Below are positions 17,474 to 24,855 of a stretch of DNA of 32,080 bases, in pieces (position 1 is the first letter of the stretch; each line of letters starts with the position of its first letter). The notes beneath the pieces were generated by a model. It was not told the origin of the DNA. It saw only the letters and a program-made list of their open reading frames with translations, and made no database searches. The position numbers and the translations under genes are program-made. The stretch lies in assembly GCA_017481235.1 (NCBI GenBank), contig JAFUPL010000013.1, positions 1-32,080 of the forward strand. Direction: 5' to 3'. The stretch is from Clostridia bacterium (lineage in GTDB: Bacteria; Bacillota; Clostridia; Christensenellales; UBA1242).

Positions 17474-18166
17474 CTACTCAACTCGTGGGTCAATATACTT
17501 GACTGCCTCATCAAAACGGCCGTACTTACCGCTTGCTTTTTTGATTGCTTCCATAGGTTCGATACCTTTTTTGATATTTTCCATCATCTTGCCAAGGTTA
17601 ACAAATTCATAACCTATAACTTCACTATTTTTGTCAAGTCCAAGACGAGTAATATATCCTTCACTCAATTCCAAGTAACGACAACCCTTGATACGTGTAC
17701 TATAGCAAGTACCCACTTGACTACGTTTGCCCTTACCAAGGTCTTCAAGACCAGCACCAATAGGAAGTCCGCCTTCACTAAAGGCAGATTGTGTACGACC
17801 ATATACAATTTGTAAGAATAACTCACGCATTGCAGTATTGATAGCATCACATACAAGATCAGTATTAAGTGCTTCTAGTATGGTTTTCCCCACCAAAATT
17901 TCACTTGCCATTGCAGCAGAGTGCGTCATACCCGAACAACCTAATGTTTCCACCAATGCCTCTTCAATAATACCGTCTTTTACATTAAGTGTTAGTTTGC
18001 ACGCACCTTGTTGTGGAGCACACCAACCAATGCCGTGTGTTAACCCTGAAATATCTTTAATTTCAGTTGCCTTTACCCATTTTGCTTCTTCTGGAATGGG
18101 TGCTGGACCATGATTAGCACCTTTATGCACACAACACATTTCATTAATTTCACTACTATATTCCAT
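17474..18166 (-). CDS. NifU/IscU-like iron-sulfur scaffold protein
   Basis: A 230-residue IscU/NifU-N type protein partnered with GGGtGRT. Candidate cluster ligands fall where IscU has its scaffold cysteines. C56 is in GACKLTLNVKDGIIEEA and C77 in ETLGCSGMTHS. The aspartate that normally follows the first cysteine is missing, and the third IscU cysteine is not in its usual context, although C187-type positions (TCYSTRIKGC) may substitute. An N-terminal MCCVHKGANHG segment is unusual. The start is the ATG at 18166, behind GGAGG. Upstream in-frame codons fall within the promoter, whose +1 is near 18177. It leads a two-gene operon, and its divergent neighbour is the ABC transporter. Confidence 0.85.
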   Translation of the reverse strand: MEYSSEINEMCCVHKGANHGPAPIPEEAKWVKATEIKDISGLTHGIGWCAPQQGACKLTLNVKDGIIEEALVETLGCSGMTHSAAMASEILVGKTILEALNTDLVCDAINTAMRELFLQIVYGRTQSAFSEGGLPIGAGLEDLGKGKRSQVGTCYSTRIKGCRYLELSEGYITRLGLDKNSEVIGYEFVNLGKMMENIKKGIEPMEAIKKASGKYGRFDEAVKYIDPRVE

Positions 18167-18183
18167 AAATTCCTCCGTCAAAT

Positions 18184-18213
18184 ATTGTAGCACTTTTAAA
18201 TACTTTAGGTCAA
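18184..18213 (-). promoter_or_regulatory. Promoter of the NifU-like/GGGtGRT operon
   Basis: On the minus strand, TTGACC (18208-18213), an 18-base spacer and an extended -10 TGC-TACAAT (18184-18189). The predicted start near 18177 leaves an 11-base leader with a GGAGG site. Confidence 0.75.
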
Positions 18214-18301
18214 ATCTTTTTATGATTTTAAAATTTTTTATTAGATATTTTTATTTTTTATATTAAAATTTAACAAAATTAACTACAATTTTTTAAAAAA
18301 A

Positions 18302-18321
18302 TAATAGACAATAGTCTATTA
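18302..18321. promoter_or_regulatory. Palindromic operator overlapping the ABC-operon promoter
   Basis: TAATAGAC-AATA-GTCTATTA is a perfect 8-4-8 inverted repeat covering the -35 box. A repressor bound here would block the plus-strand promoter. The size fits a TetR- or MarR-type dimer, but the regulator is unknown. Confidence 0.6.
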
Positions 18322-18333
18322 ATGGTGTATAAT
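18305..18333 (+). promoter_or_regulatory. Promoter of the ABC transporter operon
   Basis: TAGACA (18305-18310), a 17-base spacer and TATAAT (18328-18333). The leader is about 50 bases, and GAGGT precedes the ATG at 18392. Confidence 0.75.
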
Positions 18334-18391
18334 TATGTATCGTATGTTGATAGTTGAGAAATTTAAGCATATATATCTAGTGAGGTAATAG

Positions 18392-21082
18392 ATGTTACAA
18401 TTAAAACAAATTACTAAAGAATATCAAATTGGTAAAAAAGATAGTAAAGATTATCAAATAGTTAAGGCATTAAATGGTGTTGACCTTAATTTTAGGCAAA
18501 GTGAATTTGTGTCTATATTAGGTCCTAGTGGTTGTGGTAAAACTACTATGCTTAACATTATTGGTGGACTAGACAAATACACTAGCGGTGACCTTGTAAT
18601 TAAGGGCAAAAGTACTAAGGAATTTAAAGATAAAGATTGGGACAACTATCGTAACCACTCAATTGGTTTTGTATTCCAAAGTTACAATCTAATCCACCAC
18701 CAAACAATATTACATAATGTTGAACTCGCACTTACGCTTTCGGGAGTTAAACGTAAGGAACGTACCGCACGTGCACTAGAAGCGCTTGACAAAGTAGGAC
18801 TTAAAGAGCGTGCTAATGCCAAACCCAATCAACTATCGGGAGGTCAAATGCAAAGGGTTGCAATTGCGCGTGCTATTGTAAATGACCCCGACATTATCTT
18901 GGCCGACGAACCAACTGGCGCGCTTGATAGTAAAACTAGTGTGCAAATTATGGATATCCTTAAGGAATTATCCAAAACACGCCTTGTAATTATGGTTACA
19001 CATAATCCCGAGCTTGCCGAAGAGTATAGTAGTCGTATTGTGCGCCTTAAGGACGGCGAATTGATAGATGACACCAATCCTTACAACCCTGAAAATGAAG
19101 ATAGCAAAACAAAAAAGTCTAAAAAACAAGTTGTTAAAAGCAAAGAAAGCAATCAAGCACTTAATAGTCAAGATGTAACTACTGAGATAGTTAAAAAACC
19201 AAAAAAACGTATGTCGTTTTGGACTGCTCTTGGTTTAAGTTTTAAAAACTTGCTTACTAAAAAAACACGAACAATACTTGTATCGTTTGCGGGAAGTATT
19301 GGTATTATTGGAATTGCGCTAATTTTAGCGGTATCTAGCGGATTTAATGGTTATATAAACAAATTGCAAGAAGACACACTTTCCAGTTATCCTATAGTTA
19401 TTGAAGAGCAATCCGTCAACTATATGAACATTATGACTTCAATGTTTAGCGGGTCAAACCAAACTAGCAATAACGAAGATGGCGTATACGCCGATGACAC
19501 GTTGTCATCTTTGTTGGATACGTTTGCCAATGGTATGGAAACTAACGATATGAAAAGTTTTAATACCTATCTCCAAGCAAATTATGACAAAATTGAACCA
19601 TATGTAAATGCTATTAAGTATACCTACAATTTAGACTTACATATCTATAAAGATAGTGATACTAATTTTACTCAATCGCTTTCACCTTCAAATAGTTCAT
19701 TATACAACTTAATTATTAATTATTCGTTAGTATATTTGCAACAACAAACTAATGTAAAAATTGAAAAAATTGATGAAGGAATTAAATTAACAAAACAAGA
19801 CAATTCCGATTTGACCTTCTTTGAAACATACGCACCTTATTCTACCGTTATTTCTAATATTAGAGATGATTTAAATAGTTTAGAAAAGGGATATTCCGTA
19901 TTAAACGAAAAAGACATTGTAGAAGTGATTACAATTTTGTTTAGAATGGATATTAGCGCATACAAATCAATGGACATTGGTTTGTTTAACGAAATGATTG
20001 ACAATGAAAAATTTATTAAATCTCAATACAAACTTCTTAGCGGAAATTGGAATAACGATAAAGTTTATGTTGAAAATGGCAAAACTTATGCTGACACATT
20101 ACTAGTATTAAATGATAATAATGAATTAGATGATTATTTGTTATATGCCTTAGGTTTTATAGATGAAACTGAAATGGATAATTTATTTAATGCAATGCTA
20201 GAAGACAAATCATATAATATAAAAATTGATTATAGCAAAATTGTTGGTACTGAATTTAAATTATATTTAAAAAGTGACACATACTATAATAACGGCACTA
20301 AATATGTGCAAACTGACACAAAAACACCTAGCGATGAATTTAAAAATAATTATGTAACTTTACGTATTAGCGGTATTGTAAAAGTTAACGATGAAACTAA
20401 AGGCGGTGCGTTAGATGAAGGTTTAGTATACCCTAAAGCATTAACGGATTATTGTATTGACCAATACAACACCTCTGCACCAGTAGTTGCGGAAGACTTA
20501 GCACCAATTGATAAGGGTAGTCCTAAATCAATTTCAATATATGCAAATAGTTTTGAAATGAAAGAAGTTATTGAAGACTTTATTAGCGAATATAATTCTC
20601 AAGTTGGCGAGGACCAAAAAATTACATATACCGATTATATGGGACTAATGATGTCAATGGTTGGTTCAATTGTAGACACTGTATCATACGTACTAATTGC
20701 TTTTGTATCTGTATCATTAATTGTTTCTAGCATTATGATAGGAATTATTACATATATTTCAGTATTAGAGCGTACAAAGGAAATTGGAGTGCTTCGTAGT
20801 GTGGGTGCATCAAAACGCGATATCAAGCGCGTATTCACCGCCGAGAGTTTAATTATTGGATTTAGCGCTGGTGCTTTGGGTATTATTGTAACATTGTTAC
20901 TATGTATACCTATAAACATTATAATGAAAGCATTTACAGGAATTTCCACAATCGCATCACTTCCAATGGGTGGCGGAATAATTCTTGTGCTAATTAGCAT
21001 GTTGCTAACATTTATAGCAGGTTTAATCCCTGCTCAAGTAGCATCTAAAAAAGACCCTGTTATTGCATTAAGGTCTGAATAA
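18392..21082 (+). CDS. MacB-like ABC transporter, fused ATPase and FtsX-type permease
   Basis: An 896-residue fusion. The ATPase (1-about 235) has Walker A GPSGCGKTT at 44-52, the Q-loop around VFQSYNL, signature LSGGQ at 148-152, Walker B IILADE at 168-173 and the switch histidine H204. It is of the MacB/LolD class. A charged linker (235-270) leads to a first transmembrane helix (about 295-316, GSIGIIGIALILAVSSGF). A large extracellular domain of about 430 residues follows, and then three C-terminal helices of the FtsX type with the conserved ERTKEIGVLRSVGASKRDI loop. Such transporters work by mechanotransmission, for example in peptide resistance or surface processes; the substrate is unknown. 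It leads a three-gene operon under a palindromic operator. The gap to the next gene is 12 bases. Confidence 0.95.
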   Translation: MLQLKQITKEYQIGKKDSKDYQIVKALNGVDLNFRQSEFVSILGPSGCGKTTMLNIIGGLDKYTSGDLVIKGKSTKEFKDKDWDNYRNHSIGFVFQSYNLIHHQTILHNVELALTLSGVKRKERTARALEALDKVGLKERANAKPNQLSGGQMQRVAIARAIVNDPDIILADEPTGALDSKTSVQIMDILKELSKTRLVIMVTHNPELAEEYSSRIVRLKDGELIDDTNPYNPENEDSKTKKSKKQVVKSKESNQALNSQDVTTEIVKKPKKRMSFWTALGLSFKNLLTKKTRTILVSFAGSIGIIGIALILAVSSGFNGYINKLQEDTLSSYPIVIEEQSVNYMNIMTSMFSGSNQTSNNEDGVYADDTLSSLLDTFANGMETNDMKSFNTYLQANYDKIEPYVNAIKYTYNLDLHIYKDSDTNFTQSLSPSNSSLYNLIINYSLVYLQQQTNVKIEKIDEGIKLTKQDNSDLTFFETYAPYSTVISNIRDDLNSLEKGYSVLNEKDIVEVITILFRMDISAYKSMDIGLFNEMIDNEKFIKSQYKLLSGNWNNDKVYVENGKTYADTLLVLNDNNELDDYLLYALGFIDETEMDNLFNAMLEDKSYNIKIDYSKIVGTEFKLYLKSDTYYNNGTKYVQTDTKTPSDEFKNNYVTLRISGIVKVNDETKGGALDEGLVYPKALTDYCIDQYNTSAPVVAEDLAPIDKGSPKSISIYANSFEMKEVIEDFISEYNSQVGEDQKITYTDYMGLMMSMVGSIVDTVSYVLIAFVSVSLIVSSIMIGIITYISVLERTKEIGVLRSVGASKRDIKRVFTAESLIIGFSAGALGIIVTLLLCIPINIIMKAFTGISTIASLPMGGGIILVLISMLLTFIAGLIPAQVASKKDPVIALRSE

Positions 21083-21094
21083 AAGGAGAAAATT

Positions 21095-22108
21095 ATGCAA
21101 AAGAAAAAACAATTAAATTATGTGTACTATTTTATTCAACTGGTTTTAGTTGGTCTTTTGATAATGTTTATTTGTACACATTTTGCAGGCGTAACCGCAA
21201 CTGAAGTATTTAGGGATAGTAAGGAAAATATTGCTAGATGTATATATTGCCTACTATTTTCATTTCTTCCATATGTGTTAAAACGATGGAACATTCATTC
21301 AACTAGAACTCTTCAAGTGTATTTCCTACTTGCCATAATGGTTCACTTTATTGGTGGCGGAACATTAAATTATTATCGCGATGTTTGGTTTTTTAGTTTT
21401 ATAGTACACTTAATTAATAGTTTCTTAATTGCTACCATTATTTATGGAATGTTGCTTAGACATTGTCAAAACCAAAGCAAATTCTTTATGTTTCTTTCAA
21501 CCGTGGCATTTACTGCCCTTATAGGCGTGTTGTGGGAAGTATGCGAATACGCTATTGATAGCATGATGACCGGGAGCAATATGCAACGTTTTAACAATTC
21601 AGTAACTGGCGAACCATTTATTGGTCAACGCGCGTTACAAGATACCATGATTGACCTAATGATGGATACTTTAGGTGGCGTTATTGCTGGCATATATTTT
21701 GCATTTACTAATATTAAAGGTGTGCCTTTATACAAATTCCTAGAATTGAAATATGTAAAGTCGGAAGATACTAACATTTCATATCAACAAGATATTAATC
21801 AAGAAGGAAAACTTGAACAAGCAAAAATTGAAAGAAAAGCAATAAAGTTGGAACAAAAAAATCTAAAAATGAAAAAGAAACTTGAAAATAAGCAAAATAA
21901 ATTATTGCAAAAACAAGAACGAAAGAATGAAAAATTAGAGAAAAAATCCATTAAACATAACCAAATTGACAATAAGACAATTAAAAAAGCGAATAAAAAG
22001 ATTAAAAATTTGAATAAACAAAATAATACCTTGCAGACCGAACACGTTGATAACGAAAACTTTGATAATGTTAAGAAATCAAACAATATTACACAAAAAG
22101 AAGATTAA
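21095..22108 (+). CDS. YjdF/DUF2238-like membrane protein with lysine-rich tail
   Basis: A 337-residue protein with about six membrane helices (10-30, 47-62, 74-90, 98-120, 130-148, 188-205). Acidic residues cluster at the membrane face, E148, E151 and D155 in WEVCEYAID and D183, D187 and D191 in DTMIDLMMDTLGG, with H84 and H105 earlier. This resembles the YjdF/DUF2238 membrane family, whose biochemical role I cannot state with certainty. From about 225 to the end the chain becomes a very basic, Lys/Glu/Asn/Gln-rich coiled coil, an addition I do not associate with the family. AAAGGAG precedes the ATG. It is co-transcribed with the ABC transporter and followed by the broken nucleoside hydrolase. 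Confidence 0.7.
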   Translation: MQKKKQLNYVYYFIQLVLVGLLIMFICTHFAGVTATEVFRDSKENIARCIYCLLFSFLPYVLKRWNIHSTRTLQVYFLLAIMVHFIGGGTLNYYRDVWFFSFIVHLINSFLIATIIYGMLLRHCQNQSKFFMFLSTVAFTALIGVLWEVCEYAIDSMMTGSNMQRFNNSVTGEPFIGQRALQDTMIDLMMDTLGGVIAGIYFAFTNIKGVPLYKFLELKYVKSEDTNISYQQDINQEGKLEQAKIERKAIKLEQKNLKMKKKLENKQNKLLQKQERKNEKLEKKSIKHNQIDNKTIKKANKKIKNLNKQNNTLQTEHVDNENFDNVKKSNNITQKED

Positions 22109-22119
22109 AAGGATTATAA

Positions 22120-23021
22120 ATGAATAAATTTCCAGTTATTTAGACGTTGATACAGGGATTGATGACGCCGCCGCATTTATATTGGCGTGTTATCAAAAAG
22201 AATTGGATATTCAACTTATTACTTGTTGCTTTGGAAATACTTCTACTAGTCATATTGTAAAAAACACAATAACCGTACTTGAAACTATAAACAAGCAACA
22301 TATCCCAGTATGCGCTGGCGCTTCGACCGAAATTGAAAATGACTTGCAAAAAGTTAGAGCACACGGAATTAATGGATTGGGTGGTTATGAAAAACCAATT
22401 TTTACTAAACCTTTAACAACTAATTATATTGAAGCAATGCACGAAGTTGTAACTAAAAATGAATTCACTTATATAATTGCTTGCGGTCCTTGTACTAATA
22501 TTGCAAACTTTATTAAGCGTTATCCTCAAGATATCGACAAAATCAAACTTATTTTAGTTACTGGTGCAAATAGCGTTGACAAAAACAATCCATACCTAAA
22601 CTTTAATATTCATGTTGATATTGTTAGTTGTAAATATGTTTTGTCAAAAGTTCCTAATATTGTGTTTTGCACTAGTGATATGGGGCATCTTGCGTATATT
22701 AAAACTCAAGATATTCCAAAAACCGAGAAATTAGGTTCAACAGGAAAATTTTTAGCAACACTTTACCCTTACCACAAGGACAGAACGGTTAAAGATGGCG
22801 TAGCATTGCATGACGCTTGCGGTGTGGCGTGGTTGACTAAACCCAACATGTTTAAAATTAGTTATGCAAAAGCAGAATTTAAAACCAATAAAAATGGAGT
22901 TGAATATTTAAACTTTAACTACACTAGCAAAAAACCAAATGTTATTGTAACAACCGATGTAAACACAAAAGCATTTTATAAATGGTATTACAAAACCTTA
23001 AAATCAATAAAGATTAAATAA
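22120..23021 (+). pseudogene. Nucleoside hydrolase (IUNH family) with a one-base frameshift
   Basis: Nucleoside hydrolases split ribonucleosides into base and ribose. The ATG at 22120 has an AAGGA site and encodes MNKFPVI, then hits TAG at 22141. Adding one T to the run at 22139-22141 would restore about 300 residues beginning MNKFPVILDVDTGIDDA. The downstream frame is otherwise intact and carries FGNTSTSHIVKNT, VCAGAS, HGINGLGGYE, GPCTNIANFIKRYP, YLNFNIHVDIVS and LHDACGVAW, all typical of the family. The only downstream starts (for example TTG at 22182) lack the Ca2+-binding DxDxxxDD and would be inactive. No slippery sequence suggests programmed frameshifting. This may be a true inactivating deletion or a sequencing error in a short T-run. 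Confidence 0.82.
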
Positions 23022-23027
23022 TATGAT

Positions 23028-23058
23028 AAAATCTCTTATATTTAATAAGAGATTTTTT
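23028..23058 (+). terminator. Intrinsic terminator of the ABC/hydrolase operon
   Basis: The 12-bp stem AAAATCTCTTAT / ATAAGAGATTTT with loop ATTTA is followed by a T-run. It lies six bases after the hydrolase stop codon. Confidence 0.92.
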
Positions 23059-23080
23059 CTTATATGCATTTATATTATTA

Positions 23081-23316
23081 TGTCATTCCGACCGAGTGAA
23101 CATTGATTTGGGGACCCCACAAACACTAGTATAGGGTTTGAAGGGGAGAGGAACATCCGATTAATAATGAAATTTTGCATGTAGCAAAATGATTAAAACA
23201 ATCGCGATGTGACGAGGAGTGTATCTAGATAACGTTTAATTATAGTTTACATTATTAGCAATACTTGAACTATACTCCATTCCGCAATGCTAACGCTTGC
23301 GTCAGTCGGTATGACA
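23081..23316. mobile_element. MITE-like element with imperfect terminal inverted repeats
   Basis: A 236-base noncoding segment begins TGTCATTCCGACCGA and ends with the inverse of TGTCATACCGACTGA, so about 13 of 15 terminal bases match. It has no convincing open frame, is more GC-rich in parts (GGGGACCCC near 23111), and holds a small hairpin ATTTTGC-atgta-GCAAAAT near 23171. The TGTCATTCCGAC-type ends resemble dispersed short repeats found in many bacterial genomes. No clear target-site duplication is visible. A single copy lies in this window, so repetition elsewhere is expected but not shown. Confidence 0.65.
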
Positions 23317-23419
23317 AAGCAAGAACTATATGCGTATTTTGACTAATTTTGTCACATGCAAATTTTAGCGTTTAAAAATATTGTGATGTGTCTACAATCC
23401 ATTCGAGGAGAAAAAAGAT

Positions 23420-24016
23420 ATGTCAAAAATTCAACAACAAGTTACAATGGAAAAATCAAGAAAAAATACTATACGAAACGCAACTTATGCTTTATTAGTA
23501 GCATTTACAATTATACTTAGCGCGGTGCTTATTGCGGTCAATGCAAATGGACGTAGTTCCAATACAAATAATGCTAGCATTGCCGTAGGCACTACACCTA
23601 TTACTTATGTCGCACCTATGGAAAATGCAAGTGTTGTAAAAGACTTTTCAAACAAGGAACTTCAATACAACGACACCTTAAAGCAATGGGAAATCCACAA
23701 AGCACTAGACATCACCTCTGATACCAGCAATAATGTACTTGCAATTGCTAGTGGTACAGTTACCAACGTTTACACCAATTACTTGGAAGGTGGCGTAATT
23801 GAAATTACCCACGATAACGGACTTAAATCCGTGTATAAATCACTTGAAGATATCAGTGTTAAAAATGGTGATTATGTAAATGCTGGTGATGTAATTGCAT
23901 CTATATCTACTTCTATGGCACGCGAACTTAACACTGGCAATCACCTACACTTTGAAATGTACGAAAACAACATAAGCGTAGACCCAAACAACTATATCGA
24001 CTTTTCAAATAAATAA
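23420..24016 (+). CDS. M23 (LytM-type) peptidase, possibly SpoIIQ-like
   Basis: A 198-residue membrane-anchored protein with a cytoplasmic N-terminus (1-20), one helix (about 22-42), a short linker and an external LytM domain (85-190). Zinc ligands appear as H93-x3-D97 and the HLHFE motif with H175 and H177, so an active endopeptidase cutting peptidoglycan crosslinks is plausible. The usual HxGxD is HKALD here. The compact layout and the segment VYKSLEDISVKNGDYVNAGDVI resemble SpoIIQ, the forespore partner of the engulfment channel. A sporulation-type sigma factor at 2285 fits, but this is inference. GAGGAG precedes the ATG. The MITE-like element ends about 100 bases upstream. Confidence 0.88.
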   Translation: MSKIQQQVTMEKSRKNTIRNATYALLVAFTIILSAVLIAVNANGRSSNTNNASIAVGTTPITYVAPMENASVVKDFSNKELQYNDTLKQWEIHKALDITSDTSNNVLAIASGTVTNVYTNYLEGGVIEITHDNGLKSVYKSLEDISVKNGDYVNAGDVIASISTSMARELNTGNHLHFEMYENNISVDPNNYIDFSNK

Positions 24017-24020
24017 CCTC

Positions 24021-24050
24021 TTCCCCGCTTAACCAAGTGGGGAAATTTTT
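24021..24050 (+). terminator. Intrinsic terminator after the M23 peptidase
   Basis: The 10-bp stem TTCCCCGCTT / AAGTGGGGAA with one G-T pair and loop AACC is followed by a T-run. It lies just past the stop codon. Confidence 0.88.
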
Positions 24051-24054
24051 ATAT

Positions 24055-24084
24055 CAAAAAAATCCCTATTTCTAGAGATTTTTT
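24055..24084 (-). terminator. Terminator after the second TasA-like gene
   Basis: The stem AATCCCTA / TAGAGATT with one mismatch and loop TTTC is flanked by A- and T-runs. It can serve the minus-strand gene ending at 24102 and back up the plus-strand terminator. Confidence 0.65.
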
Positions 24085-24101
24085 CATAATGCACTAACCT
24101 A

Positions 24102-24722
24102 TTAAGTCGTCTCTTCACCGCCCTCGTCGGCTACTGGGTTGTAAGTATCCAACCACTCTTCTGGAGCAGTAGTCCATACGGCACGTGCAGCATTGTTTGC
24201 TTCTTGAATTGCTTCAACCGAAATATCAATGTTAAATGTTTTGTTAGCGTCTACATTAGTCAATCCTGTAGGAATTGTAACTGCGGTAACAAAGTCAATA
24301 GCATCACCAGCACTTGCTACACCATTATAATAGTAGTAACCATCATCACCTTCTACCCAAGCGTCAACGGTTGTTGCCTCAACATTTAATGTTGCCCCGT
24401 CGGTATTGCTAATTGTTAACTTTGCACGAAGCAAGGCGTCCGAAGTATCTGCTGGAATGCTAACGCCAATAACTTGGTCATACACATGTCCTGGCAATGC
24501 ATCATCACTAAAAGTTAAAGAAGTAACCGTTGAACCACCTTGTGTAATATTGATATTAACTGGGTCACCTAAGGTTACATTACCCACAACATTTGCATCT
24601 GCCGCAAAGTACGCCAAAGTAACACCCACTGCAATACTTGCCACCAACATTACTGATAAAACAATAATTGCAACAGTTGAACCTTTGATACGTTTTCTTT
24701 CTTTTACTCTTACATTACTCAT
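24102..24722 (-). CDS. TasA/camelysin-like secreted matrix protein
   Basis: A 206-residue protein with a basic N-terminus (SNVRVKERKRIKGS), a hydrophobic helix (about 15-37) and the junction VTLAYFAADANVVGNVTLGDPVN. This is the hallmark of SipW-cleaved TasA/camelysin-type proteins, where cleavage after a small residue exposes a GN-x-T-x-G beta strand. Mature residues 40-195 look like a jelly-roll beta domain (LRAKLTISNTDG, GYYYYNGV, FNIDISVEAIQ), ending in an acidic tail (ADEGGEE). It probably forms surface or biofilm fibres. AAAGGAG lies upstream of the ATG. No SipW peptidase gene is adjacent. A longer relative lies at 13126. A different exported beta protein is the alternative. Confidence 0.78.
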   Translation of the reverse strand: MSNVRVKERKRIKGSTVAIIVLSVMLVASIAVGVTLAYFAADANVVGNVTLGDPVNINITQGGSTVTSLTFSDDALPGHVYDQVIGVSIPADTSDALLRAKLTISNTDGATLNVEATTVDAWVEGDDGYYYYNGVASAGDAIDFVTAVTIPTGLTNVDANKTFNIDISVEAIQEANNAARAVWTTAPEEWLDTYNPVADEGGEETT

Positions 24723-24825
24723 ATATGTCTCCTTTGGATAATTGTAGTATGTGACAAGTAAAATTATTTATTCATTAAATTTTTAATTTTGATAACTCAA
24801 TTTTAAATTTGCAAACATTACCAAA

Positions 24826-24855
24826 TAAAAAAGATTACTTTTGGTTAAGTAATCT
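24826..24855 (-). terminator. Intrinsic terminator overlapping the flippase-like stop codon
   Basis: On the minus strand, AGATTACTT-aaccaa-AAGTAATCT followed by a T-run. The 5' arm begins inside the stop codon region of the gene ending at 24854. Confidence 0.85.

Noticed and set aside
18167..18193. Nine-residue N-terminal extension of the NifU-like protein
   Set aside because: It overlaps the -10 box and lies upstream of the predicted transcription start; GGAGG supports the ATG at 18166.
22130..22145. Programmed ribosomal frameshifting in the nucleoside hydrolase
   Set aside because: A -1 slip is needed, but GTT-ATT-TAG is not a slippery heptamer and no stimulatory structure or internal Shine-Dalgarno is apparent.
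23100..23320. Structured noncoding RNA or riboswitch upstream of the M23 peptidase
   Set aside because: The segment is better explained by terminal inverted repeats of a MITE-like element; no known riboswitch core is recognisable.
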